Part shown: piece by piece, positions 32,739 through 43,446 of the stretch | Numbering within the stretch: position 1 is the first letter of the stretch | Layout of the letters: each line of letters begins with the position of its first letter | Assembly: GCA_027919835.1 (NCBI GenBank) | Contig: JANVFP010000004.1 | Span: 558,001 to 622,000 of the forward strand | Direction of reading: 5' to 3' | Length of the DNA stretch: 64,000 bases | Source: Lentinula raphanica | Lineage: Eukaryota > Basidiomycota > Agaricomycetes > Agaricales > Omphalotaceae | Position numbers and translations under genes: made by a program | The notes under the pieces: model-generated | Seen by the model: only the letters and a program-made list of their open reading frames with translations | Database searches by the model: none | What the model was told of the DNA's origin: nothing

Positions 32739-33524
32739 GGTGTGTCGGAATGTGTTACTGAATCAATAAAGCTCGTCCTTTTTATGCTAGCTGAAAAGAT
32801 TGACTCGTCCGAAGAATACGAAGACATGTGGTCCTTGTCTTATGACAATGGACGACTGAGTCCATCGGGCAGTGGGTTGCATCAGGCGGTTGAGGTAGGA
32901 AGAAGTCTTGGTAACTAGAATCCACGGGCGTTCCTGGAGTGGAATCGAGGTTATCGCGCGTCAGTGCCACCTGATCATGATGATCGTAGCTGCATCGTCC
33001 TTGGTACGGTCAATACATGGACCAAAGAGTTTGGTGTCCTTCTCTCAAACCACCAAGGTGATGTAAACCAGTGGTGGAAAGCCCAAGAAACCTGCATGAA
33101 CAGATTCGGAGTTCTGAAACCTAGAATACCTGAGTGTGAATAATGCGGAAGAGAGAGGAAGGACTAACTTGGATTGTGTTACTAATTGTGAACACAAGAC
33201 CGAACTACCAAGGGGAAAGGTGGGAGTCCTGTTCTACATTTGAATCGCCTGGATAGAAGAACGTGTGAATTCATGATGGAGTTAGTCCGTGGGGTAGTTT
33301 AGGTTTCTTGTGTATTTGTTGGAGGTCCACCGCTTTCCCAATTGAGCGATTTCCTCCGTTCGTGTTGATCAGTTCGATAGAAGAGAAGCCCAGTGGCGGC
33401 CGATTGTAGACACACTCAGAGGTTGCGGAACGCCTTCGAGAGAAATATATGCACGGTTACTGAGAAAGAGCAGTAATTCATAACATGTACAACTAGATGT
33501 CTTCCGCGTTATTTAACAAGCGTC
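32739..33524. other. intergenic, 0.79 kb
   Basis: Promoter side of the beta-glucosidase (minus strand) and 3' flank of the SDR gene. Nothing else recognised. Confidence 0.5.
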
Positions 33525-34591
33525 CTACCAGATGTTCGATTGGTTAACCATACAATGAAAAACAAGCGATAGCTCACCCTCCATGCCTCCATTGACATCT
33601 ACAATCTGACCAGTAACGTGTCCAGAAACTTTTGCTGAAGCCAATAGAACAATCTGCATAGCCGTATCGAATGTTGTTGCAATCTTCTTGAGCGGGGTCC
33701 TGTACAACATACGTATGAAAGCTGTGAGAGGAGGATGAGGTTCCGAAACGCACGTTGCTAGAGCGCGATAAACGACGTTCGGGTCACGAAGAGCCTCTTC
33801 GGCTAACGGTGTCCTGACCCAGCCTGGAGCAACACAATTCACCCGCCCTCTGGGAGCAATTTTGACGATTTCGTTCTTGAGGGTCAGGGTCAAGCCGTAC
33901 ATCAGGGCTACATGAGATAGATGGGAAGTTTGAGAGAAGAGTTGATGATCATGATCATTGACATATGTACCGCTTTTCGAGGCAGCGTAATCCGAATGCC
34001 CTTTTTCTCCAAATCTTCCGGCGGTACTCCCAACAAAGATGATGTTCACATGTCTCTTCACATCATCCCCTAGCTCATGCTTCGACAAGCACCTAAGGAA
34101 ATGCTTCGTAACGAGAAAACTGGCTGTGAGGTTGACGTCGATGGTGCGGTTCCATTGTTCCAGCTCCATTTCCCATATGGATGTGTCCTGTGAAGGCCAT
34201 ATCCCATGATTGACGACAAGAACTTGCACTGGCAAGTCGAAGTGATCTTGTGCTGAGTCGAAGATGGATTCAACGGCGGATTCGGACGTGAGTTCTGCTT
34301 GAGTAAAGAGTAGTTGCTTAGAGGGATATCTCGATGCCAGGGGATGCAGTGAATCCGAGTTCGAGTTGTAATGAGCTGTGACTTTTGCGCCTTGCTCTGT
34401 AGGCCATCATCTGTCAATTGACCAGATACTTTTGAGAGTCATATGCGCACCGAGGAAAAGCTCGACTGTCTCCAAACCAATGCCACCGCTTGCACCTGAT
34501 AGTAGCTATTGCATACAGATGAAGTTGATCAGTCGAAGAAACTACCTGTGACTAGAACGTGGACATCATGTAACTGCAGATCGAGGACCAT
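33525..34591 (-). CDS. short-chain dehydrogenase/reductase (SDR)
   Basis: Classical NAD(P)-dependent SDR oxidoreductase. Exons joined from the ATG at 34589-34591 read MVLDLQLHDVHVLVTGASGG, with the cofactor motif TGASGGIGLETVELFL spread over two short introns; then EQGAKVTAHYNSNSD, VLVVNHGIW (NNAG equivalent, here NHG), DVNLTASFLVTKHFL, IIFVGSTAGRFG (catalytic Ser), YAASKSG (catalytic Tyr and Lys), and RVNCVAPGWVRTPLAEEAL. The last exon contains GHVTGQIVDVNGGMEG. HYNSNSD after beta-2 lacks an acidic residue at the usual NAD-selecting spot, so NADP use is possible. Substrate unknown; 3-ketoacyl reductase-like or sugar/secondary alcohol dehydrogenases share these features. Next to the disrupted beta-glucosidase with no evident link. 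Confidence 0.87.
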
Positions 34592-34850
34592 AGTGTGCGA
34601 TGAAGATGTTGTTCAGATCGTTGATTTCGACGACGAAACTCGTTTCACACGACCATGATAGATGGTCCGTGCGCGGCTTGACCACGTGCGATGGCATTGC
34701 CGTGGCTGTGACCAATCATTGAGTTTCGGCAAACTTTCGAGTTGAACCTTGTCCTCCGTCTCCCGTCTGCGCCGACTACAGCTGGTCAAATAGCTTCAAT
34801 TTCTCTTTCTACTTCGCCTGTCTTGTATATAAGATATCCTCAAACTCAAG

Positions 34851-35915
34851 ATGGTGTGTTGAGCCCTGCATCGTTTCAAGTGTTTATTCACGATGATTAT
34901 AGTCTATCACACCAGCTGCTCTTCGCCGTCTCATGCGAGAACTTTCAGAGCTTCAAAAGTCACCTCCAGAAGGCATTCGCGTACAAACCAACGACGATAA
35001 TGTTTTAAACGTAGTGGGCATTATCGAGGGTCCAGGTGGGTTGATCTGACTGCAACCTCGCAGTGGCAGGTTACGCGTCTTGCTAAACTTGATTCTCTTC
35101 ATTTCACAGAGGGGACCCCATATGCAGGCGGATATTTCAAAGTGAAGTTTAGATTCACCGAAGAATTTCCCGCTGCCCCACCAAAGTGCACGTTTATGAC
35201 CAAGATATTCCACCCGAACGTCTCCAGCTCAGGAGAAATTTGCGTGAACACGCTCAAAAAGGACTGGAAGTCGACATATGGGATCGGTCATATCCTGGTC
35301 ACTGTGAAGTGCTTGTTGATATATCCAAATCCGGAGTCCGCGTTAGACGAGGAGGCTGGTAAACTACTCCTAGAGGATTATCAGGCTTACGCGTCGCGAG
35401 CAAAGCTGATCACAAGTGTACATGCCACCCCGCGAACGAAACCCGTCGAATTTTTGACGCCGTCCGCATCTGGCGATCCGTCGTCAGACGCAGGCCCTTC
35501 CACTTGTACCTCACCTCCCTCCATGTCTGCGTCTGCCCTCCATCCACCGACGCAGACCTGTTCTCCAACAGCTCAAGCTTCTCTTCCTATCCTCGTCACA
35601 TCAAAACCACCGTCTCAAACTCGCTCATCCCCAGCTCCGACTGCCTTGTCTATTCCTCTCACATCTTCTCCGACTTCGAACAAGGAAAGTTCGAATGTCA
35701 CCAAGGAGCGACATCCATCCCCGGCTCCACTTTCGACTTCAAACGCGAATATTGAGAATGATAGAACGAAGGCCGGTGCGGCGGCAATGGACAAAAACAA
35801 GATGAGTTTGGTATCTACCACTGCTTCACCTGCACCGAAAGCAGTCAAACGCGCAGCAGCCGGGGGTGGCGCTACGAATGCTGAGAAGAGGAAGAAGGCC
35901 TTAAAACGGTTATAG
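34851..35915 (+). CDS. UBE2S: ubiquitin-conjugating enzyme E2, UBE2S type
   Basis: E2 that extends Lys11-linked ubiquitin chains with the anaphase-promoting complex. After an intron, the UBC fold reads [51 protein letters not shown] (active-site Cys in EICVN), [20 protein letters not shown] and [19 protein letters not shown], matching UBE2S more closely than other E2s. The tail of about 150 residues is Ser/Thr/Pro-rich and ends [10 protein letters not shown], the equivalent of the human Lys-rich end with its terminal LRRL that docks on the APC/C. The first coding exon seems to be only the ATG (34851-34853), followed by a 49-bp intron (34854-34902). A second intron lies at about 35033-35110. 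Truncated copies of this tail occur at 37571 and 40073. Confidence 0.88.
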
Positions 35916-36382
35916 AGCCGGCGTTGGTTGTTAACATAGCGTATGTCGTGCCATACTATACCTTGGACCTCGGATATTTGTTGGATGGCAGCTCGAGTGC
36001 TGCTTGACGGTGCGGTCCAATTCGTTCATCCTGTTTCTGACTTTTGGATTAGTGCGAACTACGTTTTCTGTTGTCCTGTTATGTTTTGTATCTTTAATTC
36101 CATTATCTACACATTTGCCTTCCCTTTGCCCATAGCTCTACCCAACACTGTGATCCCAAATTCAACAGTCATCATCTCAAGTTTCGCGTTAATGTAGGAG
36201 TGATTCGAGATGTTCGTCATTGTTCAGAGTGAGTATCGTCGAATATCTGAACTGCGTGGAAGTTATATATGGCTAATTAATTCTACTCTAAGTACTGACT
36301 CGTGAAGATAAGGAAAAACTGTACATGACATTCGGAAAGTATCATTATGAAAAGCAAATTTGAAATATCAAAAGGTAACTAG
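35916..36382. other. UBE2S 3' flank, copied downstream
   Basis: Convergent intergenic region between UBE2S and family gene A. Its sequence (for example cgtatgtcgtgccatactata at 35940, shortened here) recurs with changes at 40610-40900 behind the truncated UBE2S copy. Confidence 0.65.
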
Positions 36383-37084
36383 TCACCGTAAGAATGAAGA
36401 TTTTCGCTCCGGAAGATTAGCAGAATACTTTACAGGTTCCCCTTTCCCTTCGAACCAATACACAAAGCTGAACGGGTCAGTCACACTTTTTTTGAACTTC
36501 CAAACAGCGCCTGCACCGTTCTCATCAGCTACAAAGATCATCCTCAAGTTCTCCGAGAACTCCTCCCGTGCCCAGTCACTCAAGCGAATTTCAATGATAG
36601 AAGGTATCGCCTCGAGCTGATTTTCATCAGCTACCTTTCCAGCTGCGTCTCCGGTCAGAGTGACAAACAGTTTCATCGGTTCATGAGGGCCTTGAGCATT
36701 TGATCGAAAAGACTCTGTCTCCGATTCGGAGACCTCTGGACCCTGGATTATCGCAGACACTGGGTTGCCAGCAAAATGAACGTGTTTTCCACGAGTGGGA
36801 CTAGGTTGGAGCGGCTGTTCCAAGTGTACTGAGTTGGCTCCTTTCTTTCCTGATTTCTTCGCCTTCCCCTTCCTCCAGAAGGAGAAGGCAGGTGACCGTG
36901 GATTTAAACGGGACACAGTATCCACTGCCTTCAACTCATCGGAGTCGATATGCTAATCGCAAAGGGTCAAATTGTCATTCACTTTCCACGGAGAAAACTC
37001 GAATGATGAGGGACTCACTATCAAGGGTCTAGCGTACGCAAAAGCCAAAAGTGCCAGAAGAAGAGAGGCAGGAGCAAAACGCAT
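36383..37084 (-). CDS. secreted protein of a local family of unknown function, member A
   Basis: 211 residues from two exons (37084-37019 and 36952-36383; GT-AG intron of 66 bp, phase 0). Signal peptide MRFAPASLLLALLAFAYARP, then HIDSDELKAVDTVSRLNPRS, a basic stretch (WRKGKAKKSGKKG), the motif KHVHFAGNPVS, and a C-terminal region shared with B and C: MKLFVTLTGDAAGK, ADENGAGAVWKFKK, DPFSFVYWFE. The C-terminal region has alternating hydrophobic residues like a beta-sandwich. Member A lacks the KLLNF and Ser-Glu-Pro repeats of B and C. I recognise no named family. Convergent with UBE2S; the pair was copied as a unit. Confidence 0.75.
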
Positions 37085-37099
37085 AGTCGGCAAGGGGTC

Positions 37100-37330
37100 A
37101 ACAGATGTGATGATCAACGTGAGGATGACTCGGAGTAGTCGAGGGTTCGTCGGAAGACGCTGAAGTAGTATCGTGAAAGTCGTGAAGAGATGGTCGTCGA
37201 GAACTTGTCGGGAGACCAAGAGTCGTAGAAAGTCGTGAAACGTGAGTATACGTGAAGATGGTCGTCGAGTACTTGTCGGGAGACCAGGAATCGTCAGAGT
37301 CGTCTTCTTTTGTTAAGGCAAAGATAAGTG
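37100..37330 (-). repeat. upstream tandem repeats of member A
   Basis: Imperfect direct repeats of about 65-70 bp with the core cgtgaagatggtcgtcgag and gtcgggagaccaagagtcgt. The same units lie upstream of members B, C and D. Confidence 0.7.
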
Positions 37331-37345
37331 GATTGCTCGCTCGGA

Positions 37346-37357
37346 CTGGCCAGCAGG
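37346..37357. promoter_or_regulatory. shared upstream element actggccagcag, member A
   Basis: Twelve bases, with palindromic core ctggccag, 262 bp before the member A ATG. Identical copies precede B (39434), C (42490) and D (45771). Confidence 0.55.
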
Positions 37358-37570
37358 TCAAGTAGGGATCAGGGAGGGATATTTGCTAGCGTTGCCCACT
37401 TAGTGATGATCACACCAGTATTCATAAGTAGGCAAGTAGGCAGTGCTATGATTCTTATCTACGGATAATCGCCTGAAATCGTAGATATTAGTCCAGCGTA
37501 CGCAGGCGTAAGCCTTCGAGTGATCACTGCCTCCTACATATCACGGAAGATTTCAAGGGAAATTATGAGG

Positions 37571-37800
37571 ACTCCTGACAATCAAGTTACCTTCTCCAAC
37601 AACTTCCCAAGCTCCTCTTATCATCTTCATCACATCAAAACTGGCACCATCTCAAACTCGCTCATCCCCTGCTCCCAGTACCCTCAAGTCCACTACTATT
37701 CCTCTCACATCTTCTCCGACTTCAATGTCACCAAGGAGCGACATCCATCTCCGGCTCCACTTTCGACTTTAAACGTGGACATTATTGAGGGTATCATATC
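37571..37800 (+). pseudogene. truncated UBE2S tail, relic 1
   Basis: Matches the UBE2S tail coding region 35575-35755 (cacatcaaaac, tctcaaactcgctcatcccc, ctcacatcttctccgactt, aaggagcgacatccatc) with internal deletions. No UBC fold, no start; cannot encode an E2. Lies just 3' of member B as UBE2S does of member A. Confidence 0.8.
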
Positions 37801-38022
37801 CCATAGGCTGTAGGTCCTCGAGCAGACTCAGCTTTTGAATCAGGTAGTTTTATAGAGTGTAGTGTGTACTTGTGCCAAAATCAACGTTTTGAATATATAT
37901 ATTTCACTCAAATTCCAGGATATCAAAAAATTCTCCGGGGATTTATCTGGATTTATCTATTCAAAATTATCTCTATGATGAAAAAGGGGAGTCGAAAGGA
38001 AGTGATGAAAAAAATCCATTAG

Positions 38023-39095
38023 CTATTTCAATGTTTTCAAAAAATCAACGGTCTGCACAACCCTCCCATCTCCGGGAACAGTAAATTCCGGAAAGGAGAA
38101 TTCATCACCATGATGATATTCTGGGACATAACCAGGACGCTTGTCAGATTTCCAATTGAACCAATACACGAAGGAGATTGGGTCAGTGATCTTCTTCAAC
38201 TTCCACATACTGCCTGTTCCGCTCTCATCTGTAGGCATGTAGAACATTTCCGTGATCCTCGCATTCTGATCGCCCAGCTTTACTAATGCCCATTGATACA
38301 CGCGAGCGTTGAAGAAACCTATATACTCCTTCGAAATCCCTTGGGTATCAGCTTCCGTTCCAGTTGTCTCTCCGGTGAAAGTAATATGCAAACAGGTGTA
38401 TGGAAAACGAATGCGACTGGCAGTGGCATTATTAGCGAGCGGTTGCGATTGGGATGATTGTGATTGGGGAGACTCTGAACGAGGAGACTCTAAATAGTAA
38501 GGGTAGTACTCTGATGAACGGAAAGACTCTGAACGGGGAGACTCTGAATAGAGGGACTCTGATGGATGGGGAGACTCTGAATGGGGAGACTCTGATCGGG
38601 GAGACTCTGATCGGGGAGGCTCTGATCGGGGAGGCTCTGATCGGGGAGGCCAATCCCTTGTACGGCCCAAGCCTACGAAGTTGAGCAATCTCCTGCCTCG
38701 CCCTCCCTTGCCCTTCGGCGGCTCTGATTGGGAAGGTTGTTTCCTTGTACGGCCCAAGCCTAAGAAGTTGAGCAATTTCCTGCCTCGCTCTCCCTTCCCC
38801 GTAAGCAGTTGTGATTGGGGAGACTGGGGCTGAGGCGGCTGTGGTTGGGACGGCTGTTCCCTTTCATGACCCGAGCCTACGGAGTCGTGTATCTTCTCTC
38901 CTTCCAAGGCAGGTGACCGTGGATTCAAACGGGATATAGGATCCACTACGTTCAACTCATCAGAGTTGATATGCTGATCGTAAATCGTCAGTCACTTTGT
39001 TTCAAAGAAAACAATGACGAGGTACTTGCCATCAAGGGTCTAGCATATGCGACAGCCAAATGCGCCAGAAGAAGAGAGGCAAGAGCGAAACGCAT
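38023..39095 (-). CDS. secreted family member B, with internal repeats
   Basis: 338 residues, two exons (39095-39030 and 38973-38023). The 56-bp intron starts with GC (gcaagt), ends AG and sits at the same phase-0 place as in A. Signal peptide MRFALASLLLAHLAVAYARP, conserved ISRLNPRSPAL, two copies of a basic/hydrophobic repeat (GRKLLNFLGLGRTR and GRRLLNFVGLGRTR), a run of Ser-Glu-Pro pentads (RSEPP, RSESP, HSESP), the motif SRIRFPY, and the shared C-terminal region (LHITFTGETTGT, DESGTGSMWKLKK, DPISFVYWF). The C-terminal end is longer than in A. Extracellular or surface role likely; activity unknown. The hydroxy-rich repeats look intrinsically disordered. Confidence 0.75.
38465..38652 (-). 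repeat. 15-bp coding minisatellite in member B
   Basis: About a dozen imperfect copies of ggggagactctgaac (plus-strand view), each encoding a pentad of the R-S-E-S-P kind. Confidence 0.85.
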
Positions 39096-39174
39096 AGTCA
39101 GCAAGGGGCTCAAAGATGTGATGATCAACGTGAGGATGATTTGGAGTAGTCGAAAATTCGTTGGGAGACTTTGA

Positions 39175-39390
39175 AGTAGTATCGTGACAGTCGTGAAACG
39201 TAAGGATACGTGAAGATGGTCGTCGAGAAATTGTCGGGGGACCGAGAATCGTGAAAGTCGTTAAACGTAAGGATGCGTGAGGATGGTTCCAAGGGAGACC
39301 AAGAATCGTGAAAGTCGTGAAACGTGAGTATTCGTGAAGATGGGTCGTCGAGAACTAGTCAAGAGACCAAGATTCGTTGAAGTCGTCTTC
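39175..39390 (-). repeat. upstream tandem repeats of member B
   Basis: Three imperfect units of the cgtgaagatggtcgtcgag / agaccaagaatcgtgaaagt repeat also found upstream of A, C and D. Confidence 0.7.
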
Positions 39391-39433
39391 TTTTGTTACA
39401 GCAGATATAAGTGATTTGCGCACTCGTAGTAGG

Positions 39434-39445
39434 ACTGGCCAGCAG
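39434..39445. promoter_or_regulatory. shared upstream element actggccagcag, member B
   Basis: 339 bp before the member B ATG; followed by tataag as in member C. Confidence 0.55.
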
Positions 39446-40072
39446 TATAAGAGGGGGGGATCGTTCGTGAGGCGAGCTGGCTTCTATATGTTGCTGAGAG
39501 ATATTTGCTGTTGCCTAGTGATCATCGATGATTACTTCAAGGAGACTTAGCCTCGCTAGCCAATCTGATAGTTCAACGAAGAGTAAACACGTTCTTTTAA
39601 AGGAGGCTGTCCTATGATTCTGATCTACGGATTTTCGCCTAAAATCGTAGAATCGTAGACTGGCAGCGTACGCCTATCGCCTCCTATTACGAGAGACTTC
39701 TGAGAACTTCTGGCAGTGGATAGAGATACCCGGGGGCATCCGAACGATAGTTCACGAAAGGCACCACATGATGGTTCTCCATATAGAGGTACGAGATGCT
39801 GCAAGGCTCAAGCCATTGCGAGGGCAATCAGGGGCAATCAGATGAGCATACGAGGCAGCACAAGCATTCTCGGAGTATCATGCGAGGATATACGTTGAAG
39901 GACTTTGGTTGTCTTCAGAAACTTTTTCAAACTCGACGGTCTCCGCTAACCTCCGCTAACAATTCGCATCTATTTATTATGTAATCCGGCGCTTAAATAT
40001 ATTCAGTAGTTGAACGTTCAGTCTTCAGACCTCTGATTCTGATATGTACCCTGCAGGCTGCACTAGGCTGCA

Positions 40073-40900
40073 CTACACACTACCCCGCGAACGAAACCCG
40101 TTGAATTTTTGACGCCGTCCGCATCTAAAGATCCACTGTCAGACGCAGGGCCTTCCACTTCCACTTTACCTCCCTCCATGTCTATGTTTGCCCTCCATCA
40201 ACCGACGCAGACCTGTTAGATCTCCAACAGCCCAAGCTTCTCTTTCTATTCTCGTCACATCAAAACCATCATCTCAAACTCGCTCATCCCCAGCTCCCAC
40301 TGATACCTTGTCTACTATTCCTCTCACATCTTCTCCGACTTCGAACAAGGAAAGTTCGAATGTTACCAAGGAGCGATATACCTCTCCAGCTCGACTTTTG
40401 ACTTCAAATGCGAATATTGAGAATGCTAGAACGAGGGCTGGAAAGCGGCAATGGACAAAAACAAAATGAGTGGGCCGGTATCTGATACCACTGCTTCACC
40501 TGCACCGAAAGCAGTCAAACGTGCTGCAGCCGGAGGTGGCGCTGCAGAGGCTGAGAAGAGGAAGAAGGCCTTAAAAACGGTTATCAATCTTGCGTTGGTT
40601 GTTAATATAGCGTATGTCATGCCATACTATATCTTGGACCTTGGATATTTCAATTTGTTGGATAGCAGTTCGAGTGCTACTTGACGGTGCGGTCCAATCT
40701 ATTCATCCTATTTCTAACTTTAGGATTAGTGCGAACTAGTCTGTTGTCCTGTCATGTTTTGTATCTCTAATTCCATGATTATCTACGCATTTGCCTTCCC
40801 TTTGCCCATAGCTTTACTACCCAACATGGTGATCCCAAATTCAACCAAATCCAACAGTAATCGTCTCAAGTTTCGGGCTGATGTAGGAGTGATTGGAGCT
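40073..40900 (+). pseudogene. truncated UBE2S tail with 3' flank, relic 2
   Basis: Aligns with 35425-36200: the tail codons from [16 protein letters not shown] onward (accccgcgaacgaaacccgt), the Ser/Thr/Pro region, and the Lys-rich end (gaagaggaagaaggcctt), now with indels that break the frame (for example after 40215) and with the stop of the parent gene lost. The downstream flank is copied too. Lacks the catalytic domain. Confidence 0.85.
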
Positions 40901-40962
40901 GTCTGAGACTGTTCGGACTCTAAGAATCTTTGAATTAACTGAACTGAGGTTATGGCTAACTC

Positions 40963-42139
40963 CTACTCTAAGTAAGTACTTCGGAGATCAGGTGCCGAGG
41001 AAGCTCTCAACTTCTCTGGTTCAGAACAAACAAAAGGAGTACGAGGATGGGGTGGGAGATGAGCAGTACGCTTTACTGTCTCAGGGTCCCATTCATACCG
41101 ATATACGAAGGAGAATGGTTCAAAAACAGAATTCAACTTCCAGGTAGCCCCTGCACCGTGCTCATCAGCTTCGTAAATTATTGATACTCTCTGGACCCTC
41201 GGATTGCCGAACTTCTCGCATGCCCACATCCTCAAGCGTTCTGAAATGAGACATGAATGTAAATGCTCATGCTTCGCAGCATCATCTTTCGTTCCAGCTG
41301 CTTTTCCGGTGAAGGTAACAAATACTTTGATCGGGTCACCAGGGTTAATTGGGACGTCTTGATCGTTGTAATTGTACCAGTCAGGGAGTGTTTGATGCCG
41401 AGACACCGGATCGTCTGAAAAACGAACGCGACCGGCAGTGGCATTACTAGGTTGGAGCGGTTGCGATTGGGGAGACTCTGAACGGGGAGACTCTGAATAG
41501 AGGGACTCTGATGGACGGGGAGACTCTGATTGGAAAGGCTCTGAATGGGGAGGCTCTGAATGGGAAGGCCGTTTCCTTGTACGACCCACTGCGCCTATGA
41601 AGTCAAGGAATCTCCTTCCTCGCCCTTTTCCCTTCCCGTCCTTCCCGTCCGGCGGCTGCGATTGGGAAGGCTGTTCCCTTGTACGGCCCAAGCCTACGAA
41701 GTTAAGCAATTTCCCTCCTCGCCCTTTTCCCCTCCCGTTCGGCGCCTGTGATTGGGGAGGCTGAGACTGGGACGGCTGTGATTGGGGCGTCCGTGAGTCC
41801 CTTGTACGACCCAAGTGTACGAAGTTGAGCAATTTTTCTCCTCGCCCTTTTTCCTTCCCCGTAGGCGGTTGTGATTGGGGAGGCTGTGATTGGGGCGGCT
41901 GTTCCCTTTCACGACCCGATCCTAAGGAGTTGTGTATTTTCTCTCCTTCCAAGGCAGGTGACCGTGGATTCAAACGAGATATAGTATCCACTACCTTCGA
42001 CTCATCGGAGTCGATATGCTAATTGTAGATCGTCAGTCACTTTTCTCGAAAAAAACGATGACGAGGTACTTGCCATCAAGGGTCTGGCATATGCAACAGC
42101 CAAATGTGCCAGAAGAAGAGAGGCAAGAGCGAAACGCAT
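40963..42139 (-). CDS. secreted family member C, with internal repeats
   Basis: 373 residues, two exons (42139-42074 and 42018-40963), again with a GC-AG intron (55 bp, gcaagt). Signal peptide as in B (MRFALASLLLAHLAVAYARP), then ISRLNPRSPALEGEKIH. Three copies of the basic/hydrophobic repeat: GEKLLNFVHLGRTR, GGKLLNFVGLGRTR and GRRFLDFIGAVGRTRKR, set in Gln/Ser/Pro-rich spacers (PPQSQPPQSQ). A shorter Ser-Glu-Pro run, the motif GRVRFSDDPVS and the C-terminal region (IKVFVTFTGKAAGT, YEADEHGAGATWKL, EPFSFVYRYEW) follow. One more KLLNF repeat and fewer pentads than B point to repeat-number change between paralogues. Function unknown. Confidence 0.75.
41464..41570 (-). repeat. 15-bp coding minisatellite in member C
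   Basis: About seven imperfect copies of the ggggagactctgaac unit found in member B. Confidence 0.8.
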
Positions 42140-42179
42140 CGTCAGCAAGGGGTTCAAAGATTTGATGATCAACGTGGGG

Positions 42180-42450
42180 ATGCGAGAGTAGTTGAGAATT
42201 CGTCGGGAGACGTTGAAGTGGAATTGCAAGTGTGAAACGTGAGGATACGTGAAGATGGTTGTCGAGAGATTGTCGGGAGACCAAGAGTCGTGAAAGTAGT
42301 CGTGAAACGTGAGGATACGTGAAGATGGTCGTCGAGAACTTTTCGAGAGACCAAGAGTCGTGAAAGTCGTGAAATGTGAGTATTCGTGAATTTGGGTCCG
42401 TCGAAAACTTGTCCGAGGGAGACCAAGAATCGTCAAAGTCGTCTTCTTTT
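42180..42450 (-). repeat. upstream tandem repeats of member C
   Basis: Three to four imperfect units (cgtgaggatacgtgaagatg, gagaccaagagtcgtgaaag), the same family as upstream of A, B and D. Confidence 0.7.
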
Positions 42451-42489
42451 GTTACAGCAAAGATTTGAAGTGTTTTGCGCTCTCGTAGG

Positions 42490-42501
42490 ACTGGCCAGCA
42501 G
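42490..42501. promoter_or_regulatory. shared upstream element actggccagcag, member C
   Basis: 351 bp before the member C ATG; flanking bases (cgtagg before, tataag after) also match member B. Confidence 0.55.
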
Positions 42502-43269
42502 TATAAGAATGGGCCCGGGTCCGAGGAGGGAAATTCGCTGTTGCTTGGTTATGTTCGTAGATAGACCACAATGTACCAAACTGTATCTTGGGATTCTTAT
42601 CTATCTGATCGGTATTATTGCCTGGTATTACCTGGTATGATGAATCAATGTAGGCCAGCGCACGCCTAGTATCACGGAGAACTTCAGTGGAAATTGTGAA
42701 GACTCCCTAGGGACTCTCCATACCTTGGATAGCAGGAAACTAATGAGTCTCCCAAGTCAGACTCGCCGCTCGAGAAATGCGAGATAGTCGTTCAACTCTA
42801 GTCTGACAAGACGGGGCCGTTGCTGCATTGTCCAAGTTCGTTGGAGTCGATAATCAGCGATAATCTCAGCCACCATATGCATCAGGAGCGTATCGAGCGC
42901 ATTATAATTCCGAATTGTGCAAGCAGCAAGGTATCTGTAGTACTCGCCAATTCTACGCCGTACTTACCTGCCAGCCTGAGGATGGGAGTCATGGGACTGA
43001 GAGTTTGGTTCCCCATCTCAGACCGTACGTTGAAGCTTTACTTACTTGTGAATCGTATTAGAATCTAGTCAATCAGTGAAAAAAAGCCTCTAGAGACTCT
43101 GTAAGACTGGTAGTACTGAGTCATACTTAGCAGCGGCGTCTCGAACGGCCCAAAGGCCATTCACCGTGACATGCATCTGGCAGTGGCGATTGATTCAGCC
43201 CACAGCCATGGTCTATTATTGTAATCAACGTACCCCGGCGGGGTCCAACACCTTGCTTCTGCATGCATA

Positions 43270-43446
43270 CACTCTCAAGCGACAAAAGTGTTCCAAGCGA
43301 CAAAAGTGTTCGAAGCGATGAAAGTGTTGTAAGCGATGAAAATGTTCGAAGCGATGAAAGTGTTGTAAGCGATGAAAATGTTCGAAGCGATGAAAATGTT
43401 CGAAGCGACAAAAATGTTCTAAGCGACTCCGATGAAAGTGTTCCAT
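43270..43446. repeat. 18-bp minisatellite
   Basis: About ten imperfect copies of gaagcgatgaaaatgttc in a row. Period 18 keeps a frame open on both strands, but no start, signal or flanking exon supports a gene. Confidence 0.85.

Noticed and set aside
40188..40469. Open frames within the second truncated UBE2S copy
   Set aside because: Frame pieces of a pseudogene: no start exon, no UBC domain, frame broken relative to the parent tail.
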